The notes below the pieces were generated by a model that was given only the letters and a program-made list of their open reading frames with translations, did no database searches and was not told the origin of the DNA. Positions 16,012 through 23,621 of a DNA stretch of 25,944 nt are shown here, in pieces (the first letter of the stretch is position 1; each line of letters opens with the position of its first letter). Both the position numbers and the translations under genes were made by a program. Source of the DNA: an uncultured Veillonella sp. (GTDB lineage Bacteria > Bacillota > Negativicutes > Veillonellales > Veillonellaceae); NCBI GenBank assembly GCA_934183145.1, contig CAKPSA010000009.1, forward strand, positions 1-25,944, read 5' to 3'.

Positions 16012-16043
16012 TGTGGATTGCTTTCGGGCAATCCACATTTTTT
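16012..16043 (+). terminator. Terminator of the helicase gene
   Basis: TGTGGATTGC pairs with GCAATCCACA over 10 perfect base pairs around TTTCGG, followed by TTTTTT. Confidence 0.92.
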
Positions 16044-16070
16044 ATTACTTAATAGTTAATACTATCTATC

Positions 16071-16099
16071 TTGATAAGTATTGAGAATTCTGCTATAAT
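16071..16099 (+). promoter_or_regulatory. perR promoter
   Basis: TTGATA (16071-16076), 17 bases, then TATAAT (16094-16099) preceded by TGC. This is a near-consensus -35/-10 pair with an extended -10, the best protein-gene promoter in the window. Transcription should start near 16106, inside the PerR-like box. Confidence 0.85.
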
Positions 16100-16114
16100 A
16101 AATAATAATTATTT
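16100..16114. promoter_or_regulatory. Putative PerR box over the perR transcription start
   Basis: AAATAAT-A-ATTATTT is a perfect 7-1-7 inverted repeat. Its core ATAAT-N-ATTAT is identical to the core of the Bacillus PerR box (TTATAATNATTATAA); only the two outer bases on each side differ. It directly abuts the -10 element. Negative autoregulation by PerR is the inference. Confidence 0.7.
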
Positions 16115-16182
16115 CTTGTGAATGGCCGATAATGGTCGATGCCTTATAGATTTCCAAGTGGAGAAAGGTAGAGTAGAGTATT

Positions 16183-16602
16183 ATGGATATCGCACAAATT
16201 TTGCGTAGCCAAGGGTTCAAAGTGACCCCACAACGTATTGCGATTTATGATGCCTTGCGTGGTCATCATGATCATCCAACAGCAGAAATGTTGTATCATA
16301 CGTTGCGCCCTGAACATCCAAGCATGAGCTTGGCAACCGTGTACAAGACGATGGAGATTTTTGAAAAAATCGGTCTTGTAAAAATTTTAGAAGTAGGTGA
16401 TGAGCGCGCTCATTACGATTGGGACACACAAGCTCATTCCCATATCCGTTGCATTCGTTGTAATAAGGTAGAGGATATGATGGGCATTGATTTACAAGCT
16501 ATCAAAACAATTGCTGATCAAGGTAGCGAGTATCAAATCACAGGTCAACATATTACCTTTGAAGGTGTATGCCCTGAGTGTGCTAAAAAAGAAAGCCATT
16601 AA
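16183..16602 (+). CDS. perR: Peroxide-responsive Fur-family repressor PerR
   Basis: A 139-residue dimeric metalloregulator. The winged helix occupies 1-75 (KVTPQRIAIYDAL, SLATVYKTMEIFEKIGLV). The regulatory-site ligands His31, Asp79, His85, His87 and Asp98 match B. subtilis PerR His37, Asp85, His91, His93 and Asp104 with a constant offset of six, including the Asp85 equivalent that distinguishes PerR from Fur and Zur. The structural zinc cysteines are Cys90, Cys93, Cys130 and Cys133. In the family, peroxide oxidises the Fe-bound histidines and releases DNA, inducing detoxification genes. A PerR-like box covers its own start site. The ribosome binding site is weak (GGAGAAAGG about 15 bases away); an in-frame TAG at 16174 excludes a longer start. 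Downstream, nfo and sbcDC point to DNA protection. Confidence 0.92.
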   Translation: MDIAQILRSQGFKVTPQRIAIYDALRGHHDHPTAEMLYHTLRPEHPSMSLATVYKTMEIFEKIGLVKILEVGDERAHYDWDTQAHSHIRCIRCNKVEDMMGIDLQAIKTIADQGSEYQITGQHITFEGVCPECAKKESH

Positions 16603-16605
16603 TAC

Positions 16606-16646
16606 ATAACCCCTGTCGCGAAGGGCTCCTTCACGGTAGGGGTTAT
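16606..16646 (+). terminator. Terminator of perR
   Basis: A long stem, ATAACCCCTGTCGCGAAGG with CCTTCACGGTAGGGGTTAT, pairs over 19 positions with one mismatch and two G-U pairs around a GCT loop. The following T tract is poor (ATT), so termination may be partial. Confidence 0.75.
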
Positions 16647-16724
16647 ATTAGTTATACATGTCTTATATTCATTAGGCTTTTGGAATAGATGTAAGCGTAA
16701 TAGAATAGATATTAGAATTAAGTA

Positions 16725-16764
16725 TTTTAGAATTTTAGAATTATAAAATTATAAAATTATAGAA
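16725..16764 (+). repeat. Octanucleotide tandem array upstream of nfo
   Basis: Five consecutive 8-base units: TTTTAGAA, TTTTAGAA, TTATAAAA, TTATAAAA, TTATAGAA, then a decaying TTATGTAT. The array ends about 10 bases before the AAAGGAG of nfo. It also reads as repeated ATTATAA, a PerR-box half-site, every 8 bases. Confidence 0.75.
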
Positions 16765-16783
16765 TTATGTATAAAGGAGTATT

Positions 16784-17620
16784 ATGTTTGTCATAGGCAG
16801 TCATTTATCAATTAGCAAAGGTTATTTACATATGGGGAAGGAAGCTACTAAAATTGGTGGCAATACCTTCCAATACTTTACTCGTAATCCTCGCGGCGGT
16901 AGTATGCGCGCTCTCGATATAGAGGATATGAATAGTCTTAGTGCATATATGAAAGAGCATAACTTCGGCACCTTGTTAGCCCATGCACCGTATACGTATA
17001 ATCCATGTGCTGCAAAGGAAGACTTGCGCGCTTTTGCTAAGCAATCCATGAAAGAAGATTTGGAGCGCATGGAATATTTACCGGGCCAAATGTATAACTT
17101 TCACCCTGGCAGCCATGTAAAGCAAGGTGTAGATCAAGGCATCGAATATATCGTAGAATGTTTGAACGAAATTTTGTTCCCTGGCATGAAAACGACCGTT
17201 ATATTGGAAGTCATGGCTGGTAAGGGCACAGAAATTGGTTCTCGCTTTGAAGAAATTGCTCGAATCATCGACGGCGTCAAATTAAAAGAGTACATGGGCG
17301 TATGTGTGGATACGTGCCATATCCACGAAGGTGGTTATGATATCGTTAATAATCTCGATGGTGTTATCGACGAGTTTGACCGCATTGTGGGGTTAGACCG
17401 TTTGAAAGCGATTCATTTGAACGACTCTAAAAATCCGATGGGCGCTCATAAAGATCGCCATGAAAAAATTGGGGAAGGTCACATCGGCATCGATGCCATA
17501 GCTCGCATTGTGACACATCCTAAATTGACGAACTTGCCGTTTTATTTAGAAACGCCAAACGAATTAGATGGCTATGCGAAAGAGATTGCTATGTTGCGCT
17601 CTATCGTAGAGAATCAATAA
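16784..17620 (+). CDS. nfo: Endonuclease IV (AP endonuclease Nfo)
   Basis: A 278-residue cytoplasmic enzyme that cleaves DNA 5' of abasic sites and repairs oxidised sugar ends in base excision repair. The TIM-barrel landmarks are present with their zinc ligands: HAPY (67-70), FHPGSH (about 106-111), LEVMAGKG in place of the commoner [21 protein letters not shown] (about 179-191), [20 protein letters not shown] and the final LETP. Length is close to the E. coli enzyme (285). ATG 16784 follows AAAGGAG at a normal distance. It lies between perR and sbcDC; perR has its own terminator, and a weak hairpin separates nfo from sbcD. An octamer array occupies its promoter region. Confidence 0.95.
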   Translation: MFVIGSHLSISKGYLHMGKEATKIGGNTFQYFTRNPRGGSMRALDIEDMNSLSAYMKEHNFGTLLAHAPYTYNPCAAKEDLRAFAKQSMKEDLERMEYLPGQMYNFHPGSHVKQGVDQGIEYIVECLNEILFPGMKTTVILEVMAGKGTEIGSRFEEIARIIDGVKLKEYMGVCVDTCHIHEGGYDIVNNLDGVIDEFDRIVGLDRLKAIHLNDSKNPMGAHKDRHEKIGEGHIGIDAIARIVTHPKLTNLPFYLETPNELDGYAKEIAMLRSIVENQ

Positions 17621-17639
17621 TTAAGCTAAAACGTACTCT

Positions 17640-17669
17640 TAGTTATATAATTGTTTATATAGCTATTTT
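17640..17669. terminator. AT-rich hairpin between nfo and sbcD (weak terminator or operator)
   Basis: TAGTTATATAA pairs with TTATATAGCTA (11 bp, one G-U pair) around TTGT, followed by TTTT. All but a few pairs are A-T, so it would be a weak terminator; it could also be an operator for sbcD. Confidence 0.45.
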
Positions 17670-17705
17670 ACATACAGTATAGGGAGAGCTGGAAAGGGGG
17701 ATAAA

Positions 17706-18941
17706 ATGCGTTTTTTACATACTGCCGATTGGCATTTAGGACGTATTTTTTATGGTCAGTACTTAACGGACGACCAAGCTCATGTGTTGGAGAAACAGTT
17801 CTTTTCTATTTTGAAAGATGAAAAAATTGATGGCATAGTGCTAGCAGGCGATGTATTTGATAGAGCAGTGCCACCTATTGAAGCTGTTGAGTTATGGGAC
17901 TCTATCATTACGCGTCTCGCTATGGATTATAAGGTACCATTCTTTGTGGTCAGTGGTAATCACGACGGCGCTGAACGCCTTGAGGTGGGCCGCTCTATGT
18001 TGAGTCGTTCCGGCATTCATATTTGGGGCTCCCCTCATCATGCATTACAACCCTTTGAATTTGAAGGACCTGATGGTAAGGTGGCTATTTGCCCAATGCC
18101 TTTCAGCGAGCCTCGTCGCATTGGGGATGCTTTAGGGTTGGGGGCAACTGTATCAAAACCTGTTGATATAGATATGACCGAGGATTCCCTGTTCTCCTAT
18201 GTGGAGACTGATGAGCAAGAGCCAGCCTCACTTAATTTACATAATTACGATCAAATGTATCAGGCATGGAGTGACTACTTGTACAAACAAGTGCCAAAGG
18301 GGATGCGCAGCATTGCCATTAGTCATGCTTTTGTAATGGGCGGTGAAGTAGGTGGTTCTGAGCGCACATTATCTGTCGGTGGTAGTGAACAAGTAAGTCC
18401 ACAAGTCTTTAAAGACTTTCACTATACAGCCCTTGGCCATTTGCATGGATCGCAACGGATGGGGGCAGACTATATCCGCTATAGTGGATCGCCTTTAAAA
18501 TATTCCTTTGATGAACATACGCAGAAGAAGTCTTTCACCATTATTGACATGGATACAAAGGGAAATGTCGATATTAGCACCATTCATGTAGAGGCGAAGC
18601 GCGATGTTGTAATATTAGAAGGTTATTTTGAAGACTTGCTAAATAATAAGGAGTTACAAGCTAAACATAAGGACGATTATGTGCAGGCCAGATTGCTTGA
18701 TACGATGCCTATTATGGATGGCATGGCTAAGTTGCGCCAAGTGTATCATCGCTGTATGACTATTGATTTAGTTGGTCGTGTGGCTGCGCCTATGGCTGAC
18801 ATGGGAGATGCAGTCTTTAAAGAGTTAAATGAGCGTGAATTATTTAATCAATTTGCTGAAACCGTATGGAAGGAACCATTAACAGAGCGTGAACAACAAT
18901 ATATTAACTCTGTATGGGACCGAATTCTAAAGGAGGACTAA
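17706..18941 (+). CDS. sbcD: DNA repair exonuclease SbcD (Mre11 family)
   Basis: A 411-residue nuclease subunit of the SbcCD complex, which opens DNA hairpins and trims protein-blocked ends. Metallophosphoesterase motifs appear in order: TADWHLG (6-12; Asp8, His10), LAGDVFDR (46-53; Asp49), SGNHDG (83-88; Asn85, His86), ISHAFVMGG and LGHLHGS, which supply the remaining metal histidines. The C-terminal 130 residues form the capping and SbcC-binding region. ATG 17706 follows AAGGGGG closely. sbcC starts on the base after its stop codon, so the two subunits are translated from one message. Confidence 0.95.
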   Translation: MRFLHTADWHLGRIFYGQYLTDDQAHVLEKQFFSILKDEKIDGIVLAGDVFDRAVPPIEAVELWDSIITRLAMDYKVPFFVVSGNHDGAERLEVGRSMLSRSGIHIWGSPHHALQPFEFEGPDGKVAICPMPFSEPRRIGDALGLGATVSKPVDIDMTEDSLFSYVETDEQEPASLNLHNYDQMYQAWSDYLYKQVPKGMRSIAISHAFVMGGEVGGSERTLSVGGSEQVSPQVFKDFHYTALGHLHGSQRMGADYIRYSGSPLKYSFDEHTQKKSFTIIDMDTKGNVDISTIHVEAKRDVVILEGYFEDLLNNKELQAKHKDDYVQARLLDTMPIMDGMAKLRQVYHRCMTIDLVGRVAAPMADMGDAVFKELNERELFNQFAETVWKEPLTEREQQYINSVWDRILKED

Positions 18942-21900
18942 ATGAAGCCTATATCTTTAACTATAGAAGCCTTTGGTCCTTACCGCGATTCGGTTACTTT
19001 AGACTTTAATGAGCTCCAAGACCATTCTATGTTCCTCATCTCTGGTCCTACGGGGGCTGGGAAAACATCTATATTAGATGCTATGGTGTATGCCTTATAT
19101 GGCGAGCCTAGTGGAGAGGTGCGCAAAACAGATGCTATCCGCAGCGACTTTGCAGAACCTCAGCGTATGACGCGGGTGGATTTTTCCTTTGCTATCGGTG
19201 AGGCTCAGTACCGTGTTGAAAGATTGCCAAAACAATTGGTAGCAAAGAAACGCGGTACAGGTATGCGTGAGCAGAATGCTAGTGCCACGGTATATGAACT
19301 GAAAGATGGTGAGTGGAAGGTCATCGCTACCTCTGCGGCAGCTATTCGTGATACGATTCAAAGAATTATAGGCTTTCGTAAGGATCAGTTCTTACAGGTG
19401 GTTCTTTTACCGCAAGGGGAGTTCAGAAAATTATTAGTAGCATCTACTAGTGAACGGGAAGAGTTATTACATACACTCTTTAGAACTGAGTTGTACCGAA
19501 GATTACAAGATGCTCTAAAAGCTGCTTACGATGAAGCAAAATCAGGCATTGAAGAAAATGTAACGAAACAAACTGCATTATTGCAATCTATTTCACATGA
19601 TGAAGAAATGCCAATACTGACTATTGAACATGTACGAGAGCTTTTGAAACATAGAGAACCGCATCGTGATACCCTTGTTATGAAACGTGATAAAGCTGTA
19701 ACTGTAGTGGAACACTATAATACATTGCGTAAAGAGTGGGCTTTATATAATCAGGCAAAACAATCTCTTGTTGATGCTACGGCTAAATTAGACTTGGTAA
19801 AAGCAAGAGAAGAGGAGCGTTCTAGCTTGCAAGAAAAGGTACGATTCCTCACTTCTTTAACGCCAAGCTATGAGCTATATAAACAGTTTCGTGATAAACA
19901 GGGTGTATTAAAAACCTTGGAAACAACACTTTCAGATGCAAAACAAGGCGTGGAAAGTGCATCTCAATATGAGGCTAAATGTACAGAGTCGCATGAAGCG
20001 TTAGCATCTCAAGCCGAAACTATACAAGCTAAGCGGACTACGTTGGCTCAACTCCAACAACAGTCAGAGAAATTTGATGAATTAGCATTGCTAAATAAGG
20101 AACTGAGCACATTAAATAGCAAATTTGAAACACTAAATCGCGAGAAAAGTGAGGCTAAGTTGCAGGCACAGCATAAGCTAGTAGCTGATTTAGAGGTGGA
20201 GTTAGTTGAAGCGAGAAAACAGTTCCAAGCTAATAGTAAAGCATTAGAGTCTATTCCTCGTATCCAAGAACAGTTGGGCCATTTGCAACGATATTCTGAA
20301 TTGTTGGCAGAGAAGTATAAGGTTCAAAACGATATCGATACTAAAGAGCAGGGGTTAGCAACTCTAGAGCAAACAGTAAAGAATTCGAAGGTTCAGCTTG
20401 AACGTTTAGAACATTTAATGGCAGAAGGGCGAGCTTTTGAACTCGTTCATTTAGTTGTAGATAATGAACCTTGCCCAGTATGTGGCTCTGTAGATCATCC
20501 ACAGTTAGCATCCAAGCCCGAGTTATATCCGACTAAAGAGGAGATAGAAGCGGCTCGTGCGATACGTGATGCAGAATTACAGAAGCAGGCTAGCGAAATT
20601 GGTCAGAAAGAAACGTTGCTTATTCGTCTGTATGAGCTAGATGAGCATATTAACGATCAAGTGTCTAAACTCAAATTATCTATTGATAATTTTTCAGAAG
20701 ATGCATTTGATTCAATTCAGCAGGACTTAGCGTCTCAAATGGAGCAGCTTATAGCTTTGCGTAGCGACACTGAACAGTTGAGTAAAACTATAGCTACAAA
20801 TGAGGATGGCCTGAGTGCGGCTAAAGATAAATTGGCCAAAACAGAGATCGGTCATAATGAATTACTTAAAACCTTGCACGACCTTGAGGTTCAGATTAGC
20901 TCTGTACAAGCTAAGATTGACGCTCTTTCTGAAAGCTTACCGACTACGGATGTAGCGGCATGGCATAAAGAAATAGAATTATTGATGTCTGAGCTTAACG
21001 ACTACGATGAACAGGTAAAAGCTTGTAAAACAAAATTAGATGTAGCTAGAGAAGAACTAAATGCTAAACGAGGGCGTCTAGAAACCTTATCTACTCAAGT
21101 ACAGGAAGAAACAAAAAATCTTGACGGTCTCTATCAAGACTATGCAAAATCATTACAGCAGATTTCTTTGTGTGAAAATGATTTTATAGATGTGTTGGAT
21201 GATTATAAAAATTTAGATACTCTTAGGAATGAGCTACATGCTTTAGACGAGGAGTTCAATAAAGCTCAAGCTGTGTATGATGCGGCCTTGAAACATACAC
21301 AATCTATAGTAGAGCCAAGTGATACGGTAGCTGATGACGTATATGATGCGGCAGTAGTGGAACGTGATGATTTGGTAGGTTCTCTTGCGGCTTGGGACAA
21401 AGAAACGAAGCATATTGAAACAACACTGGGTTCCCTAGAAAAACTTGAAACGGCTATGGGCGAATCTCGTGAAGAAGTAGAATTTTTAAGTCGATTAAAT
21501 GACTTGGCAAATGGCGGTGAACAAGGTTTTAAGAATGTAACCTTTGAGCGTTATGTGTTGGGGGCTATCTTAGATGAGGTCGTATATGCAGCTAATTTAC
21601 GACTTCAAACGATGAGTCGTAGTCGTTACTCTTTGGAGCGGTCTGACTATACTGGTGGTGGCCGTGGTAAACAAGGCCTTGATTTGGCAGTAATGGATGC
21701 TTTCACGGGTCAATCAAGACCTGCGAATACCTTGTCTGGAGGTGAAACATTCTTGGCCTCCATGGCACTTGCCTTAGGTCTTGCAGATGTAATCCAAAGT
21801 TATGCAGGTGGGATTCATATGGATACGATGTTTATCGATGAAGGTTTTGGTACCCTCGATCCTGATACGTTGGAACTCGCCATGGAAACATTGGTGAAAT

Positions 21901-22025
21901 TACAATCATCAGGTCGTCTTATTGGAATGATTTCCCATGTACCTGAATTAAAGACCCGTATACCCGCCCACTTAGAGGTAACGCGCGGTGATGATGGTAG
22001 TACGGCAAAATTTGTTATTAACTAG
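18942..22025 (+). CDS. sbcC: DNA repair ATPase SbcC (Rad50 family)
   Basis: A 1027-residue SMC-like ATPase partner of SbcD. Walker A is GPTGAGKT (35-42). Two long coiled-coil arms (about 180-490 and 530-860) flank a zinc hook with Cys511-Pro-Val-Cys514 (EPCPVCGSVDHP), through which two molecules join. The ABC signature LSGGE is near 930 and the Walker B FIDEGFGTLD near 962. Together with SbcD it processes hairpins, palindromes and double-strand breaks. The AAGGAGG ribosome binding site lies inside the last codons of sbcD and the ATG follows the sbcD stop directly. Length is typical of the family. No hairpin terminator is evident after it. Confidence 0.95.
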   Translation: MKPISLTIEAFGPYRDSVTLDFNELQDHSMFLISGPTGAGKTSILDAMVYALYGEPSGEVRKTDAIRSDFAEPQRMTRVDFSFAIGEAQYRVERLPKQLVAKKRGTGMREQNASATVYELKDGEWKVIATSAAAIRDTIQRIIGFRKDQFLQVVLLPQGEFRKLLVASTSEREELLHTLFRTELYRRLQDALKAAYDEAKSGIEENVTKQTALLQSISHDEEMPILTIEHVRELLKHREPHRDTLVMKRDKAVTVVEHYNTLRKEWALYNQAKQSLVDATAKLDLVKAREEERSSLQEKVRFLTSLTPSYELYKQFRDKQGVLKTLETTLSDAKQGVESASQYEAKCTESHEALASQAETIQAKRTTLAQLQQQSEKFDELALLNKELSTLNSKFETLNREKSEAKLQAQHKLVADLEVELVEARKQFQANSKALESIPRIQEQLGHLQRYSELLAEKYKVQNDIDTKEQGLATLEQTVKNSKVQLERLEHLMAEGRAFELVHLVVDNEPCPVCGSVDHPQLASKPELYPTKEEIEAARAIRDAELQKQASEIGQKETLLIRLYELDEHINDQVSKLKLSIDNFSEDAFDSIQQDLASQMEQLIALRSDTEQLSKTIATNEDGLSAAKDKLAKTEIGHNELLKTLHDLEVQISSVQAKIDALSESLPTTDVAAWHKEIELLMSELNDYDEQVKACKTKLDVAREELNAKRGRLETLSTQVQEETKNLDGLYQDYAKSLQQISLCENDFIDVLDDYKNLDTLRNELHALDEEFNKAQAVYDAALKHTQSIVEPSDTVADDVYDAAVVERDDLVGSLAAWDKETKHIETTLGSLEKLETAMGESREEVEFLSRLNDLANGGEQGFKNVTFERYVLGAILDEVVYAANLRLQTMSRSRYSLERSDYTGGGRGKQGLDLAVMDAFTGQSRPANTLSGGETFLASMALALGLADVIQSYAGGIHMDTMFIDEGFGTLDPDTLELAMETLVKLQSSGRLIGMISHVPELKTRIPAHLEVTRGDDGSTAKFVIN

Positions 22026-22041
22026 CTATAGAATTATAAAA

Positions 22042-22050
22042 TGTGATACT
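22042..22050 (+). promoter_or_regulatory. Possible extended -10 promoter for the gloA cluster
   Basis: TGT-GATACT resembles an extended -10 element 55 bases before gloA. No -35 match is apparent, and readthrough from sbcC is equally possible. Confidence 0.35.
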
Positions 22051-22104
22051 ATTAAAAGAGGATAATTCCTACAAAAACATACTGTATTTACAAAAGGAGG
22101 TCCT

Positions 22105-22479
22105 ATGAAGTTTTCATTTGCTCATAATAATATAAATGTTAAGGATCTTGATAAGAGTTTAGCATTCTATAAAGAGGCCTTATTACTTGAGGAATCTCGC
22201 CGCTTGGAAGATCCAAGTGGTGCTTTCATCCTTGTATATTTAAAAAGTCCATACACAGCGCATGAACTAGAACTTACATGGTTGCGCGACTGGGATCGCC
22301 CTTATAATTTAGGGGATAATGAATTCCACTTGGCATTTTATGTAGATGACTACGAAGCAGCTCTTAAAAAGCATAAAGAGATGGGCGTTGTAGCTTACGA
22401 AAATACTGACATGGGCATTTACTTTATTGCTGATCCAGATGGGTATTGGACAGAAATCATTCCAGCAGGTAAATACTAA
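22105..22479 (+). CDS. gloA: Lactoylglutathione lyase / glyoxalase I family protein
   Basis: A 124-residue VOC-fold metalloenzyme. Two beta-alpha-beta-beta-beta modules are visible, with the four metal ligands in the expected order and spacing: His7 (FAHNNINV), Glu56 (HELELTW), His75 (NEFHLAFYV) and Glu117 (YWTEIIP). Small bacterial enzymes of this type detoxify methylglyoxal as a thiol adduct, usually using Ni or Co. Whether this organism uses glutathione or another thiol cannot be told from here. AAAAGGAGG precedes ATG 22105. Its stop overlaps the next start (TAATG), so translation is coupled with tcdA. Confidence 0.88.
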   Translation: MKFSFAHNNINVKDLDKSLAFYKEALLLEESRRLEDPSGAFILVYLKSPYTAHELELTWLRDWDRPYNLGDNEFHLAFYVDDYEAALKKHKEMGVVAYENTDMGIYFIADPDGYWTEIIPAGKY

Positions 22480-23186
22480 TGGAATATATGTTAACTCGTT
22501 TAGAATGGCTGGTTGGTCCTGATAAAATCAAAACCTTAAAAGATACGTCTGTGGCTCTCTTTGGTGTGGGTGGCGTTGGTGGTGGTGCCCTTGAGGCACT
22601 AGTTCGAGCTGGTGTGGGGCGCATCGTTCTTATCGATGGCGACTCTATTGCACCTAGTAACTTAAACCGCCAAATGATTACGACTCATGGCACAATTGGA
22701 GAGCGCAAGGTGGAGGTAGCAAAGGCACGAGCACTTTCTATTAATCCAGATGTAGTGATAGAAACTCATGATATTATGTATACTGAGGAAAATTACCCTG
22801 GATTTATTCAAAGCTTGAACGTTGATTATGTAATCGATGCCATCGATATGGTAACGGCAAAACTTAATATTATTGAGGTGTGTCAACGTGAAAGCATCCC
22901 TGTTATTTCTTGTATGGGCGGCGGTAATCGCTTTTACCCTGAAAAACTTATGATTGCTGATATCAATAAGTCTCATACATGTCCTTTGGCGCGCGTTATG
23001 CGGCGGGAGCTCAAAAAACGGGGTATTAAAAAGCAATTAGTTTTATTTTCTACAGAAAAACCGACAAAACCACAGTTCCGCGGCGAAGCAACAAGCCCTG
23101 GTACATGTAGTTTTGTGCCACCAGTGGCAGGTTTTATATTAGCAGCACATGTGTTGCGTACAATTTTGGAGGTACCTGAACAATGA
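22479..23186 (+). CDS. tcdA: tRNA threonylcarbamoyladenosine dehydratase TcdA (E1-like)
   Basis: A 235-residue ThiF/MoeB/UBA-superfamily protein. The nucleotide-binding motif [19 protein letters not shown] (about 29-47) and [15 protein letters not shown] (52-66) are typical, as are the later [14 protein letters not shown], the [15 protein letters not shown] segment and the absence of a zinc-ribbon tail. TcdA uses ATP to cyclise t6A at position 37 of ANN-decoding tRNAs to ct6A. Another ThiF-like adenylyltransferase is the main alternative, but the length and the C-terminal pattern fit TcdA. It shares one base with the gloA stop and overlaps the next gene by four bases, so it sits inside a compact operon. 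Confidence 0.87.
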   Translation: MEYMLTRLEWLVGPDKIKTLKDTSVALFGVGGVGGGALEALVRAGVGRIVLIDGDSIAPSNLNRQMITTHGTIGERKVEVAKARALSINPDVVIETHDIMYTEENYPGFIQSLNVDYVIDAIDMVTAKLNIIEVCQRESIPVISCMGGGNRFYPEKLMIADINKSHTCPLARVMRRELKKRGIKKQLVLFSTEKPTKPQFRGEATSPGTCSFVPPVAGFILAAHVLRTILEVPEQ

Positions 23187-23617
23187 AAAAAGCAAAAATC
23201 CATATGGCTGACGGCGGCGATATCGTAATTGAATTATTTGATAAAGAAGCTCCTGGCACAGTACAAAACTTTATTGATTTGATTAACAAAGGTTTCTATA
23301 ATGGCCTTCGTTTCCATCGTGTAATCCCTGGCTTCGTAGCTCAAGGCGGTTGCCCTAATGGCAATGGTACAGGTGGCCCTGGTTACACAATTAAAGATGA
23401 ATTGATTGGTAACCCACATAAACATGAACGTGGTGCATTGTCTATGGCTCACCGTGGTCCTAATACTGGTGGTAGCCAATTCTTTATCGTATACGAACCA
23501 CAACCTCATTTGGATGGTGTACACACTGTATTTGGTAAAGTAATCGAAGGTATGGATGTAGTTGATGGTATCCACCAAGGTGCTATCATGGAAACTGTTG
23601 AAGTAATCGAAGGTTAA
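23183..23617 (+). CDS. Cyclophilin-type peptidyl-prolyl cis-trans isomerase (cytoplasmic)
   Basis: A 144-residue single-domain cyclophilin that speeds proline isomerisation during protein folding. [13 protein letters not shown] (about 44-56) holds the catalytic Arg; [15 protein letters not shown] (about 87-101) is the second signature, and [12 protein letters not shown] the third. There is no signal peptide, so it is cytoplasmic like PpiB. ATG 23183 overlaps the tcdA stop (ATGA) and is preceded by GGAGG about ten bases away. The next gene starts four bases after its stop. The strong codon bias suggests higher expression than its operon neighbours. Confidence 0.93.
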   Translation: MKKAKIHMADGGDIVIELFDKEAPGTVQNFIDLINKGFYNGLRFHRVIPGFVAQGGCPNGNGTGGPGYTIKDELIGNPHKHERGALSMAHRGPNTGGSQFFIVYEPQPHLDGVHTVFGKVIEGMDVVDGIHQGAIMETVEVIEG

Positions 23618-23621
23618 TCTC

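Noticed and set aside
15710..16052. Several overlapping frames on both strands over the helicase tail
   Set aside because: They arise from the repetitive Arg/Asp codons, which leave all frames open.
22029..22042. 14-base match TAGAATTATAAAAT shared with the nfo array (16736-16749)
   Set aside because: In such AT-rich spacers a 14-mer match in 26 kb is close to chance; it is not evidence for a flanking repeat or attachment site.
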